64,000 bases of DNA from an uncultured Acetatifactor sp. (GCA_947630715.1 CANRIP010000001.1:62001-126000), one strand, 5' to 3'. Positions 8,207 to 17,412 are shown, numbered from the stretch's first letter. Translations and numbers: made by a program. The notes: generated by a model not told the origin, from the sequence alone.

Positions 8207-8638
8207 ATGGGAAAAGGAATGGAAAGTCTGGAAAGTGCATATGGAATCCTGTTTACCGGCGTACTGATCGTTCTGGCGGCGCTGATTCTGCTGTGTCTTC
8301 TGCGGGCCATCATCGGGCCCAGGACAGCCGACCGGATCGTTGCCGCCAACATGATGGGAACCATGGTGATTGTCATGATCGCCATTTTGACGGTGAAACT
8401 GGGTGAAGGGTATCTGGCGGACATCTGCCTGATTTACGCCATGATCAGCTTTTTGGCGGTGATTGTTTTAACCAAGGTTTATATGGGCGTTTATCTGGAA
8501 AAGAAGGAAAAGGACGAGAAGGCGGCGGCCTCCCGGAACCGGGAGGAAACAACCGGGGACGGGCAGACGCAGGATGGATCGGCCCAATCCCTTCAGGACG
8601 GATCTTCCGGGGAGGAGGTTTCAGATGGAAATATTTGA
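8207..8638 (+). CDS. mrpF: Mrp/Mnh antiporter subunit F-like membrane protein
   Basis: A 143-residue protein with three membrane helices in the first ~90 residues and the MrpF motif GPRTADRIVAANMMGTM. The C-terminal ~50 residues are a hydrophilic Glu/Gly/Ser/Asp-rich tail not seen in typical ~90-residue MrpF proteins, and it overlaps the next gene by 14 nt. The start is uncertain between ATG 8207 and ATG 8219 because neither has a clear RBS. Confidence 0.8.
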   Translation: MGKGMESLESAYGILFTGVLIVLAALILLCLLRAIIGPRTADRIVAANMMGTMVIVMIAILTVKLGEGYLADICLIYAMISFLAVIVLTKVYMGVYLEKKEKDEKAAASRNREETTGDGQTQDGSAQSLQDGSSGEEVSDGNI

Positions 8639-8993
8639 ATGGGTGCGGTTTCTGGCCGGGGCGGCGTTTCTGCTGGCCGGAGTGGTTATTTTTCTCATTG
8701 AAATGGCCGGCGTATTCCGGTTCCGGTATGTGTTAAACCGGATGCATGCGGCCGCCATGGGGGATACGCTGGGGATCGGTTTCTGTCTGCTGGGCCTGAT
8801 TGTGATGAACGGTTTGAACGTTACGTCCCTGAAACTGTTTCTGGTCATTGTGTTTCTGTGGTTTTCCTCGCCGGTGTCCTCCCATCTGATCGCCAGGCTG
8901 GAGGTAACCACCAACGAGGACGGGGAAAAGCAATATCAGGTCAAAAATCTGGATCAAGAGCCGCAGGAGAGCGGCGGAAAAGAGGAGCTATGA
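8625..8993 (+). CDS. mrpG: Mrp/Mnh antiporter subunit G-like membrane protein
   Basis: A 122-residue protein with three membrane helices and the MrpG/PhaG pattern, including VLNRMHAAAMGDTLG near residue 37 and the closing PVSSHLIAR. It is preceded by GGAGGAGG and starts inside the end of mrpF. The last ~30 residues are charged and probably cytoplasmic. Its stop overlaps the next start (ATGA), so translation is likely coupled. Confidence 0.85.
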   Translation: MEIFEWVRFLAGAAFLLAGVVIFLIEMAGVFRFRYVLNRMHAAAMGDTLGIGFCLLGLIVMNGLNVTSLKLFLVIVFLWFSSPVSSHLIARLEVTTNEDGEKQYQVKNLDQEPQESGGKEEL

Positions 8994-9244
8994 CGGTATT
9001 TACCTGTATTCTGCTGGGGTTTTTGATTATCTGCGCGGTGGCGGCAAGCTTGTCCCGCAATCTGTTGAACACCATTTTGATTTTTATGTCGTACAGCCTG
9101 GTCATGTCTGTGATCTGGATTCTCCTGGAATCCCCGGATCTGGCCATCACGGAGGCGGCGGTGGGCGCCGGCGTCACCACGGTGCTGTTTTTGGTCACGC
9201 TGAAAAAAATCCACGCGATCATGAAGGAGGATCAGGATGAGTAG
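8990..9244 (+). CDS. MbhD-like (DUF4040) antiporter subunit
   Basis: An 84-residue, three-helix protein with the MbhD/DUF4040 signature SPDLAITEAAVGAGVTTVLF. In Bacillus-type Mrp this domain is part of the C-terminus of MrpA; here it is a separate gene, as in archaeal Mbh clusters. It overlaps both neighbours (ATGA at its start; its stop TAG lies within the start region of the next gene). Confidence 0.85.
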   Translation: MTVFTCILLGFLIICAVAASLSRNLLNTILIFMSYSLVMSVIWILLESPDLAITEAAVGAGVTTVLFLVTLKKIHAIMKEDQDE

Positions 9245-10199
9245 GAAGGTTCCCCAGGAGGAATATGAAAAAACCGTTTCCTACCGGCTGAAAAGGTGGC
9301 TGGAGGGCACCAAAGACCCCTTTCTGAATACGGTGGAAATGCGCCCCCAGAAGGAGTTTGAGGAAGACGAACAGACCGTCCGGGCTCGGGAGAAGGACAG
9401 GAAACGGAACGCGGAGAAGGTGTACGATTTGGAACGGAACGCGGAAATTCGGATTTTCCGCAAGGTATACCGGGTTTTTTCCGTGTTGTTCTGTGTCTTT
9501 TTAGTGATGATGCTGCTGACGGCCGTTTCCTGGCTTCCCGCCGTGGGGGAGGCGGACAGGCCGGTGAACAACGAAGTGTCGAAGCGGTATATTGAAAACG
9601 GGCTCCAGGAAACCGGGGCGGTGAATATCGTCACGGGGATGATTCTGGATTACAGGGCCTTTGACACGCTGGGCGAGTCCCATGTGCTGTTTGTGGCGAC
9701 CTGCACGGTGCTGATTCTGCTTCGGCTGGACGGAAAAAAGGATCCGGAGCGGTTTGACGCCAACGACAGGCTCCATGAGCCGAAAAACGACGTCATTCTT
9801 CAGACCGTGGCAAAGATTTTAGTGCCTCCCATTTTTATCTTCGGCATTTACATTATCCTTGCGGGGCATCTGGGGCCGGGGGGCGGCTTTTCCGGAGGGG
9901 CGGTGATCGGCGCGGGGCTGATCCTGTATCTGAATGCCTTCGGCTTTGCAAAGACGGAACGGTTTTTTACCGCGAAGACTTACCGGCGCACCAGTTTTTG
10001 CGCCTTGGCCTGTTACAGCCTCTGCAAGAGTTATTCCTTCTTTACCGGGGCGAACCATATCGAGAGCGTGATCCCTCTGGGGAAACCGGGCGCGATTCTG
10101 AGCAGCGGGCTGATCCTGATCCTGAATATCTGTGTGGGCATCGTGGTGGCGGGTACCATGTATACCTTTTATGTCATGTTCCGCAAGGGAGAGTATTAA
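9237..10199 (+). CDS. mrpB: Fused MbhE-MrpB-like antiporter subunit
   Basis: A 320-residue fusion. Residues ~1-75 are a charged cytoplasmic extension, ~76-165 contain two helices around an MbhE-like segment (NIVTGMILDYRAFDTLGE), and ~185-320 form the MrpB domain with the hallmark GHLGPGGGFSGGAVIGAG. It combines the counterparts of archaeal MbhE and MbhF. RBS AAGGAGGAT lies upstream, and it is translationally coupled to the MbhD-like gene. The long Lys/Glu/Arg-rich N-terminus is unusual for this family. Confidence 0.8.
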   Translation: MSRKVPQEEYEKTVSYRLKRWLEGTKDPFLNTVEMRPQKEFEEDEQTVRAREKDRKRNAEKVYDLERNAEIRIFRKVYRVFSVLFCVFLVMMLLTAVSWLPAVGEADRPVNNEVSKRYIENGLQETGAVNIVTGMILDYRAFDTLGESHVLFVATCTVLILLRLDGKKDPERFDANDRLHEPKNDVILQTVAKILVPPIFIFGIYIILAGHLGPGGGFSGGAVIGAGLILYLNAFGFAKTERFFTAKTYRRTSFCALACYSLCKSYSFFTGANHIESVIPLGKPGAILSSGLILILNICVGIVVAGTMYTFYVMFRKGEY

Positions 10200-10202
10200 A
10201 AC

Positions 10203-10580
10203 ATGAATCTGGAAAATTTGTTGAACAATTACGGGGAGGCCGTAGCCATGATCCTGTTTGGGATCGGGTTTACCAATCTGCTGTTGCAGAAGAACCTGAT
10301 CAAGAAGATCATCGGCCTGAATATTATGGATACCGCCACCTATCTGTTTCTGGCCCTGAAGGGATATATTGACGGCAGGAAGGCGCCGGTGGTGACGGAC
10401 GGCGTCCAGAGTGTGGAGGCGTATATCAACCCCATTCCCAGCGGGCTGGTGCTGACGGGGATCGTAGTGTCCGTCTCCGTGACCGCGCTGATGCTGGCGC
10501 TGACCATCCGCCTGTACCGCCGATATCACACGCTGGATCTGGATGAAATTTCCACGCTGTTGAAAAAGGAGGGAAAGTGA
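10203..10580 (+). CDS. mrpC: Mrp/Mnh antiporter subunit C-like (NuoK-like) protein
   Basis: A 125-residue NuoK-type three-helix protein, with GIGFTNLLLQKNLIKKIIGLNIM near the N-terminus and NPIPSGLVLTGIVVSVSVTALML near the C-terminus, both typical of MrpC. It starts 3 nt after the mrpB-like gene and its stop overlaps the next start (TGATG). Confidence 0.85.
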   Translation: MNLENLLNNYGEAVAMILFGIGFTNLLLQKNLIKKIIGLNIMDTATYLFLALKGYIDGRKAPVVTDGVQSVEAYINPIPSGLVLTGIVVSVSVTALMLALTIRLYRRYHTLDLDEISTLLKKEGK

Positions 10581-12085
10581 TGGATTTTGTACAAAATTTC
10601 CCCTTTTTTTCCATTCTGCTGTCCTTATTTTCCGGGCCGCTTTCGTCGGTGTTAAACGCCAAGTGGGCGAAACGGGTGAACGCGGCGGTGATCACCGTCA
10701 TCGGCTGCATGTCCGCGGCCGTGCTGGTCTATGTGACGGGCACGGGACAGGAGTATGTATACATGATGGGGCATTTTCCCGCGCCCTGGGGAAATGAGAT
10801 CCGGGTAGGCATCCTGGAGGCTCTGATGGCCCTGTTTTTCTGCGTGATTATGCTGTTATCGATGATAGGAGGCAGCAGGGAGCGGGAACTGGAGCTGGAG
10901 GAGAGCAAGCAGAACCTGTATTATATTATGGTGAATCTTCTGCTCTGTTCCCTGCTGGCGTTAGTGTATACCAACGACCTGTTTACCGCTTATGTCTTTG
11001 TGGAAATCAACACCATTTCCGCCTGCGGCCTGATTATGATCAAGCAAAACGGCAGAACCATGGAAGCTTCTGTGCGGTATATGATTATGAGCCTCCTGGG
11101 ATCCGGCCTTCTGCTGCTGGGAATCTGTTTCCTCTATGACCTGACGGGGCATCTGTTGATGAGCAACATCAAGGAGCAGGTGCAGCTCCTTGCCCTGTCG
11201 GGGAATTATCACATTCCCCTGATTGTGTCCCTGGGGCTGATGTCCGTGGGCCTGGCCATCAAGAGCGCTCTGTATCCCTTTCATACCTGGCTGCCGGACG
11301 CATATGGGTATTCCACCCTGTCCTCCGCGGCGATTTTGTCCTCCCTGGTTTCCAAAGGGTATATTTTTCTGCTGATTAAGATTTTTTACCGGGTGATCGG
11401 CTTTGAGATCGTAAGGGAGAGCAAGGTTATCCATGTGCTGTTTGTGTTCGGCATCATCGGCATGATCATGGGCTCCGTCAGCGCGATCCGGGAAGACAAT
11501 ATCCGCCGGATGATCGCTTTTTCCTCTGTGGCCCAGATCGGCTATATTTATATGGGGTTTGGCCTGGGAACGGCGGAGGGCGTGATTGCCAGCATTTATC
11601 ATGTGATCTCTCATTCCGCCAGCAAATCCCTGCTGTTTGTGGCGGCCTCCGGCCTGACGGACGCCTCCGGGGAAAGCCTTCGGTACAGGGATCTGACCGG
11701 AGCCGGGTACCGGAACGGCCTGGCGGGAGTGGCGTTTACCGTGGGAAGCCTTTCCATGGTGGGTATGCCGATTTTTTCCGGCTTTATTTCCAAGCTTTTG
11801 TTTGCCCAGGCTGCCATAGGGCACACCTATAAAATGCTGCTTACGCTGATTGCGCTGGCCATCAGCACAGTGCTGAACGCGGTTTATTTTATGCGCACCG
11901 TCATTCGGATTTACACGCCTGTGCCGGAGGGTTTTCTCATAGAAAACGCTCAGACTGTCACCGTCAGGCAGCAGCCGTCGAAATCGGCCGCCCTGGTGTG
12001 CTTTATCCTGTTAAACCTGTTTCTTGGCCTGAATTCGGAGCCGATTATCGGCCTGATCCAACGTGGGCTTGAGATGTTTGATTGA
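10580..12085 (+). CDS. mrpD: Mrp antiporter subunit D-like (NuoL/M/N family), copy 1
   Basis: A 501-residue polytopic protein with about 14 membrane helices and the proton-pumping subunit fold. It keeps the helix-5 Glu (VFVEINTISACG), the helix-7 Lys before PFHTWLPDAY and the helix-8 Lys (VSKGYIFLL), the residues known to line the ion path in this superfamily. By position after mrpC it corresponds to MrpD/MbhH. The ATG at 10580 overlaps the previous stop; a GTG one codon upstream is also possible. Confidence 0.88.
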   Translation: MDFVQNFPFFSILLSLFSGPLSSVLNAKWAKRVNAAVITVIGCMSAAVLVYVTGTGQEYVYMMGHFPAPWGNEIRVGILEALMALFFCVIMLLSMIGGSRERELELEESKQNLYYIMVNLLLCSLLALVYTNDLFTAYVFVEINTISACGLIMIKQNGRTMEASVRYMIMSLLGSGLLLLGICFLYDLTGHLLMSNIKEQVQLLALSGNYHIPLIVSLGLMSVGLAIKSALYPFHTWLPDAYGYSTLSSAAILSSLVSKGYIFLLIKIFYRVIGFEIVRESKVIHVLFVFGIIGMIMGSVSAIREDNIRRMIAFSSVAQIGYIYMGFGLGTAEGVIASIYHVISHSASKSLLFVAASGLTDASGESLRYRDLTGAGYRNGLAGVAFTVGSLSMVGMPIFSGFISKLLFAQAAIGHTYKMLLTLIALAISTVLNAVYFMRTVIRIYTPVPEGFLIENAQTVTVRQQPSKSAALVCFILLNLFLGLNSEPIIGLIQRGLEMFD

Positions 12086-12112
12086 TTTTTTGTATAAGGG
12101 AGTGAAATTCGC

Positions 12113-13702
12113 ATGGATGGATTGCTGCTGATCCCCATCATAGGGCCTGTTCTCGCCGGCGCGTTCCTGCTGGCCGCATCCTTTGCGGAGCATAGAAGGA
12201 CGCCGGCCGCCGGAGGCGGGGCGGCGGAAAGAGGTTCCGTTTCCGGACAAGGGAGGAAAGGGAGGCCGAAGGCCCTTTCGGTTATAGTTATGACAGTGCT
12301 GTCGGTTTCTGCCGGCGGGGCATTGTTTTTCGCCTGGTCCGGGGAAAGGAGCCTTACACTGTTTTCTCTGGTGGATACCATCCCTGTGTTTTTCCGGGTT
12401 GACGGGGTGAGCCGGTTTTTCGTCACGCTGGTCAGCGTAGTCTGGATGCTGGCGGGGATGTATTCCCTGGTCTATATGGAGCGGGAGGGAGAACAAAAAC
12501 GGTTCTTCGGGTTTTATCTGATGCTGTACGGGGTTTTGGTGGGGCTGGATTTTTCCGGCAACCTGGTGACCATGTACCTGTTTTATGAACTTATGACAAT
12601 TGTGTCGTTTCCTCTGGTGCTGCACAACGGAACCAAAGAAGCCGTGATGGCGTCTTTGAAATACCTGTTTTATTCCCTGTGCGGCGCTTACGGAGGGCTT
12701 TTCGGCATTTATATCCTGTACCGGTACTGCGACTCCCTGGTCTTTACGGCGGGGGGGACTCTGGGAGACGGGGCGGCCGGTCATGAGGGGATCCTGCTGA
12801 TCGCCGTGTTCGCCATGCTCATCGGTTTTGGCGCAAAGGCGGGGATGTTTCCCCTTCACGCCTGGCTGCCCGCGGCGCACCCGGTGGCGCCCTCCCCCGC
12901 GTCGGCGGTACTGTCCGGCGTCATTGTGAAATCCGGGGTGCTGGCGGTGATCCGCGTGGTTTATCAAATTGCGGGGCCGGAGCTGATCCGGGGCACCTGG
13001 GTTCAGTACGCATGGATGAGCCTGACCCTTCTGACGGTCTTCATGGGGTCCCTGCTGGCCTTTCGGGAAAAGGTGTTCAAAAAACGGCTTGCGTATTCCA
13101 CGGTCAGCCAGGTGTCCTATATTCTGTTCGGGCTTTCGCTGCTTTCCCCCATGGGGGCCGGCGGGGCGCTGCTTCATACGGCGGGGCATGGCGTGATCAA
13201 GACCGGTCTGTTCCTGACCGCGGGAGTTTTCCTGTACGAATGCGGGTATACCCGGGTGGAGCAGCTTGGGGGCCTGGGGAAAAAGATGCCTGTGACCCTG
13301 TGGTGTTACACGGTGTTGTCCCTGGGGCTGGTGGGGATCCCTCCTACGGTGGGGTTCCTCAGTAAGTGGTATCTGGCGCAGGGGGCGCTTTCTCTGGGAA
13401 AGATGTTCGGGCCCGGGTCTTCCGGGGGCGGTTTTGTGGTGCAGGATATCGGTATTTTCTCCTGGCTGGGGCCGGCGGTGCTCCTGGTCAGCGCCCTGTT
13501 GACGGCGGGGTATCTGCTCCCCGTCTCCCTGAGGGGGTTTTTCCCCGGAGAAGGCGGGGAGGAACCGGGACAGAGGCGAAAAGAGCCTTCCTTGTGCATG
13601 CTGTTTCCTCTCATAGCGCTGGCCGGGCTTACTCTGCTGCTGGGCCTGTGGCCGCAGCCGCTGGTTTCTTTGGTGAACCAAGTGGTGGAGGGAATGTTCT
13701 GA
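12113..13702 (+). CDS. NuoL/M/N-family antiporter-like subunit, copy 2
   Basis: A 529-residue paralogue with about 14 helices, preceded by GGGAGTG. It has the helix-5 Glu (LFYELMTIVSFP), Lys in GFGAKAGMFPLHAWLP, the helix-8 Lys (GVIVKSGVLAVIR) and the conserved HTAGHGVIKTGLF segment, so the proton channel residues look intact. It has a Gly/Arg-rich loop near residues 27-65. This is one of three extra large subunits beyond a minimal Mrp set. Confidence 0.82.
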   Translation: MDGLLLIPIIGPVLAGAFLLAASFAEHRRTPAAGGGAAERGSVSGQGRKGRPKALSVIVMTVLSVSAGGALFFAWSGERSLTLFSLVDTIPVFFRVDGVSRFFVTLVSVVWMLAGMYSLVYMEREGEQKRFFGFYLMLYGVLVGLDFSGNLVTMYLFYELMTIVSFPLVLHNGTKEAVMASLKYLFYSLCGAYGGLFGIYILYRYCDSLVFTAGGTLGDGAAGHEGILLIAVFAMLIGFGAKAGMFPLHAWLPAAHPVAPSPASAVLSGVIVKSGVLAVIRVVYQIAGPELIRGTWVQYAWMSLTLLTVFMGSLLAFREKVFKKRLAYSTVSQVSYILFGLSLLSPMGAGGALLHTAGHGVIKTGLFLTAGVFLYECGYTRVEQLGGLGKKMPVTLWCYTVLSLGLVGIPPTVGFLSKWYLAQGALSLGKMFGPGSSGGGFVVQDIGIFSWLGPAVLLVSALLTAGYLLPVSLRGFFPGEGGEEPGQRRKEPSLCMLFPLIALAGLTLLLGLWPQPLVSLVNQVVEGMF

Positions 13703-13733
13703 GCCCCATTTTTGCAGAAAGGTTTGATGTGAC

Positions 13734-15209
13734 ATGAGTGAGATCCTGATGCTGATCGCAGTGATACTTCCCATACTGACGGGCCTGTCCGTCCGGCTGC
13801 TGCCCTTCCGGAGCAGGCGCGCCATGCTGGCGTATATGGAGACGGGCGTGATCCTTACCTCTGCCCTGGTATACTGGATCCTGTTCCACAGACCCGCGGA
13901 AACGGTGACCCTGTTCCGCTTTACGGGCAATTTAAGCGTGGCCTTCCGGCTGGACGGGCTGGGAGGGTTTTTCGCGGGGCTGGTGGCGTTTTTATGGCCC
14001 TTTGCCATGCTGTACTCCTTTGAATACATGAAAGGGGAAAAGCGGGGGGAGAAGTCCTTCTTCCTGTTTTATGTGGTTACCTACGGCATTACGCTGGGCG
14101 TGGCGTTCGCGGAAAATATCCTGACCCTGTATTTCTTTTTTGAAATGCTGAGCCTGGTCACCCTGCCCCTGGTGATGTTTACCAGGACAAAGGAGGCCAT
14201 CCGGGCAAGCCGGACGTATCTGTACAACATGCTGGGGGGCGCGGCGTTCGCCTTTATCGGCATGGTGTTTCTCCTGACCTACGGAACCACTTCCTCCTTT
14301 GTGCAGGGGGGCGTACTGGATCTGGAGAAACTGGGCGGACGTTCCAACATGCTGTTGGTGATTTATGTGCTTTGTTTCTGCGGGTTCAGCATTAAGACGG
14401 CTGTCTGGCCTTTTTCCGGCTGGCTGCCGAAAGCGGGCGTCGCTCCCACCCCTGTAACGGCGCTGCTGCATGCGGTGGCGGTGGTCAACACGGGAGCGTT
14501 TGCGGCCATGCGTGTGACGTATTACAGTTTCGGCACGGAGGCTGTCAAGGGCACCTGGGCCCAGAAGACGGTGATGGCGTTAGCCGTCGTTACCATTGTG
14601 TACGGCTGCAGCCGGGCGCTGAAGGAGACGCATCTGAAACGCCGTCTGGCCTGGTCCACGGTGAGCAATCTGTCCTATATCCTGTTTGGAGTGACGTTAA
14701 TGACGCCCCTGGGCCTTCTGGGCGCGGTTTTGCATATGCTGTTTCATTCCGTCATGAAAATCTGTTCCTTTTTCTGCGCCGGGGCAGTCCTTCATAAAAC
14801 GGGCCGGAATTATGTGCATGAGCTGGACGGCTTTGGCCGGAGGATGCCCTGGGTGTTCGGCTTTTTCACCCTGTCCGCCCTGGCGCTGATGGGGGTTCCC
14901 GGGCTCTGCGGGTTTGCCAGCAAATGGGCCTTAGCCAAGGCGGCGGTGGACAGCGGCTCGCCCCTGGCCCTCCTGGGGGTGGCGGCGCTTTTGATTTCCG
15001 CGCTTCTGACGGCGATTTACATGCTTACCATCGTGGTGCGGGCTTATTTTCCGGGAAAGGATTTTGACTACGGCGCCATTGCGGATGTGGACGACCCCAA
15101 CTGGATGATGTTGGTTCCTTTAGGGGTGTTCGCCTTTCTGATCCTGTTCTTTGGCCTTTGTTCCGGCCAGGTGTCGGAGCTGTTAAGAAACGTTTTGCAA
15201 ATCGGGTGA
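13734..15209 (+). CDS. NuoL/M/N-family antiporter-like subunit, copy 3 (altered channel motif)
   Basis: A 491-residue paralogue with about 14 helices. The helix-5 Glu (FFFEMLSLVTLP) and helix-7 Lys (GFSIKTAVWPFSGWLP) are present. The helix-8 position that is Lys in the three other copies is Asn252 here (AVVNTGAFAAMR), and the usual PFHxWLP reads PFSGWLP. This suggests an altered or inactive ion path. It is preceded by AGAAAGG and separated from copy 2 by 31 nt. Confidence 0.8.
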   Translation: MSEILMLIAVILPILTGLSVRLLPFRSRRAMLAYMETGVILTSALVYWILFHRPAETVTLFRFTGNLSVAFRLDGLGGFFAGLVAFLWPFAMLYSFEYMKGEKRGEKSFFLFYVVTYGITLGVAFAENILTLYFFFEMLSLVTLPLVMFTRTKEAIRASRTYLYNMLGGAAFAFIGMVFLLTYGTTSSFVQGGVLDLEKLGGRSNMLLVIYVLCFCGFSIKTAVWPFSGWLPKAGVAPTPVTALLHAVAVVNTGAFAAMRVTYYSFGTEAVKGTWAQKTVMALAVVTIVYGCSRALKETHLKRRLAWSTVSNLSYILFGVTLMTPLGLLGAVLHMLFHSVMKICSFFCAGAVLHKTGRNYVHELDGFGRRMPWVFGFFTLSALALMGVPGLCGFASKWALAKAAVDSGSPLALLGVAALLISALLTAIYMLTIVVRAYFPGKDFDYGAIADVDDPNWMMLVPLGVFAFLILFFGLCSGQVSELLRNVLQIG

Positions 15210-15258
15210 GGGACGTATCGCCCGAACATCATATCAAACTGCCTGGGAGTGTGTGACG

Positions 15259-17361
15259 ATGAAACAGGAAATGTATCTGGCTATATTGGTATTCCTGCCC
15301 TTTGCGGCCGGGCTTCTCTGCTACTTAGCAGGGAGGGTGAAGGCCGCGGGAGGTTGCGGCGGGGACGAAAAAAGCCCGGCGCGGGATTGTCTGGCGGCGC
15401 TTTTTTCCGTGGCGGAATTTGCGGTGATGACCACGGTTTTGGTTTTGTTTGTGACCGGCGGGGGACAGGGGAAGCCGTGGGTGTTAAAGCTCCCCGGGAT
15501 CTGGGGCTTTGGGCTTTCCTTTACGCTGGACGGTTTCCGGGCGCTTTACGGCTGTATCGCCGCCTTTCTGTGGATGATGGCCTCCCTGCTGTCCGTGGAT
15601 TACATGAAAGGGCACTCTCATCAGAACCGGTATTATCTGTTCCTTCTCTGGACCCTGGGAGCCACCATGGGAGTGTTTTTCTCCGCCAGCCTGGACACCA
15701 CATTCCTCTTTTTTGAAATCATGTCCTTTACCTCTTATGTGTGGGTGGCCCAGGAGGAAAACAAGCCGGCCCTGCGGGCGGCGGATACCTATCTTGGGGT
15801 GGCGGTGACCGGGGGCCTGGTGATGCTAATGGGTATTTTCCTGCTGAAACGCACCCTGGGTACGCTGACCATCAGCCAGCTTTCCTCGGCCGCCGCTTTG
15901 TACGGAAACAAAACCGTCCTTTATGCCGCCGGCGGCTGCCTGCTGGTGGGCTTTGGTGCCAAGGCCGGCGCGTTTCCCCTGCACATCTGGCTGCCGAAGG
16001 CGCATCCTGTGGCGCCGGCGCCGGCGTCCGCGCTTCTGTCCGGCATTTTGACAAAAACCGGCATCTACGGCACGTTGATTGTCAGTTGCACGTTGTTCTG
16101 GCATGACGCCCCCTGGGGAAGACTTCTGCTGGCCATTGGGGTGATCACCATGGTGGGAGGCGCTCTGCTGGCCGTCTTTTCCGTGGATCTGAAACGGACG
16201 CTGGCCTGTTCCTCCATGTCCCAGATCGGGTTTATCCTGGTGGGGATCGGCATGCAGGGCCTGCTGGGGGAGGAAAACGCCGCCGCGGTTCACGGCACCT
16301 TTCTGCACATGGTGAACCACTCCCTGATCAAGCTGGTTTTGTTTCTGGCGGCGGGCGTGGTCTTTATGAACGCCCACAATCTGGATCTGAACCGGATCCG
16401 GGGGTTTGGCAGGAAAAAGCCGTTCTTAGCCGGGGTTTTCCTGGTGGGGGCGTTAGCGATCGGCGGCATCCCGCTGTTTGGGGGATATATCAGCAAAACC
16501 CTGCTTCATGAGAGCATTCTGGAGTACGGGGAAGGGTTTTGGATACGGGCCACGGAATTTTTGTTTCTGTTTTCCGGCGGCATGACCGTAGCCTATATGA
16601 CAAAGCTGTTTGCGGCTGTTTTTGTGGAAAAAAACGGGGACGAAGGGCTCCAGCGGCAATATGACGGGCAAAAACGATATGTGGGGATTGCCGGCGGGAT
16701 TGCCCTGGGGGGCAGCGCCCTGGCGCTGCTGCTTTTCGGGCTGTTCCCGAAACAGGGGATGGACCGGGCGGCGGAGCTGTCCCAGGGCTTTATGGGACTG
16801 GAAAAGGCGGGGGAGGCCACAGCCTATTTCAGCCTTGAAAATCTGAAGGGCGCGGCGGTCAGTATCGCCATAGGAGCGCTGGTTTACGGGCTGGTAATCC
16901 GCGGGCTTTTGATGAGACGTAATCCCCGGACGGGCGTCAAAGAGTATGTGGACAGATGGCCGGCGTGGCTGGATCTGGAAAACCTGATTTACAGGCCCCT
17001 GTTTCTGAAGATCCTCCCCGGGGTGTTTGGAGTGGCATGCAGGATCCTGGACAGCTTTACGGACACGGCGGTGGTTCTTTTGCGGAAAACTCTCTATCGG
17101 GACAGCCCGCTGCCCCGCCAGCGGAAGGAAGGGAACGCATTCACGGAATTTCTGGGGAAGGGCAGGAATCTGATCCAGGCCCTGGGGAACCTGACCGTCC
17201 ACAGACAAAACCCCAGGCACAGGGATTATGTGCATCTGGCGGCCATGAAGGGGGAGGCGTTAAAGGAGAGCAATCTGGTGATTCAAAGGAGCCTTTCCTT
17301 CGGTTTGCTTTTGTTCTGCGTGGGTCTGGGGCTTACGCTGGTCTTTCTGATTTTTATATAA
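15259..17361 (+). CDS. MrpA/NuoL-like large antiporter subunit, copy 4
   Basis: A 700-residue protein with an N-terminal NuoL-like core of ~480 residues that keeps the helix-5 Glu (LFFEIMSFTSYV), Lys in GFGAKAGAFPLHIWLPKAH, helix-8 Lys (ILTKTGIYG) and HMVNHSLIKLVLFLAAG. The rest is a C-terminal extension with further helices at ~505-520, ~535-555 and ~680-700 around a basic soluble segment. The lateral extension recalls the long horizontal helix region of NuoL/MrpA, though MbhD/MbhE domains are encoded separately here. RBS GGGAG; last gene of the operon. Confidence 0.8.
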   Translation: MKQEMYLAILVFLPFAAGLLCYLAGRVKAAGGCGGDEKSPARDCLAALFSVAEFAVMTTVLVLFVTGGGQGKPWVLKLPGIWGFGLSFTLDGFRALYGCIAAFLWMMASLLSVDYMKGHSHQNRYYLFLLWTLGATMGVFFSASLDTTFLFFEIMSFTSYVWVAQEENKPALRAADTYLGVAVTGGLVMLMGIFLLKRTLGTLTISQLSSAAALYGNKTVLYAAGGCLLVGFGAKAGAFPLHIWLPKAHPVAPAPASALLSGILTKTGIYGTLIVSCTLFWHDAPWGRLLLAIGVITMVGGALLAVFSVDLKRTLACSSMSQIGFILVGIGMQGLLGEENAAAVHGTFLHMVNHSLIKLVLFLAAGVVFMNAHNLDLNRIRGFGRKKPFLAGVFLVGALAIGGIPLFGGYISKTLLHESILEYGEGFWIRATEFLFLFSGGMTVAYMTKLFAAVFVEKNGDEGLQRQYDGQKRYVGIAGGIALGGSALALLLFGLFPKQGMDRAAELSQGFMGLEKAGEATAYFSLENLKGAAVSIAIGALVYGLVIRGLLMRRNPRTGVKEYVDRWPAWLDLENLIYRPLFLKILPGVFGVACRILDSFTDTAVVLLRKTLYRDSPLPRQRKEGNAFTEFLGKGRNLIQALGNLTVHRQNPRHRDYVHLAAMKGEALKESNLVIQRSLSFGLLLFCVGLGLTLVFLIFI

Positions 17362-17383
17362 GGGAGGAAACGGACTTTTTGTA

Positions 17384-17412
17384 TTGAAAATCCGTCCAAG
17401 GATTGATAAAAT
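17384..17412 (+). promoter_or_regulatory. Promoter of the hybrid kinase gene
   Basis: TTGAAA (17384-17389) and TAAAAT (17407-17412) with a 17-bp spacer, 46 nt before the start codon and just after the antiporter operon. Confidence 0.65.

Noticed and set aside
12011..14029. Long minus-strand open frame (672 codons) across two antiporter genes
   Set aside because: Antisense to two clear polytopic proteins; the translation is Gln/His/Arg/Pro-rich with no domain.
17370..17400. Terminator at the end of the antiporter operon
   Set aside because: ACGGA/TCCGT can pair across a long AT-rich loop but no T tract follows, so it is not supported.
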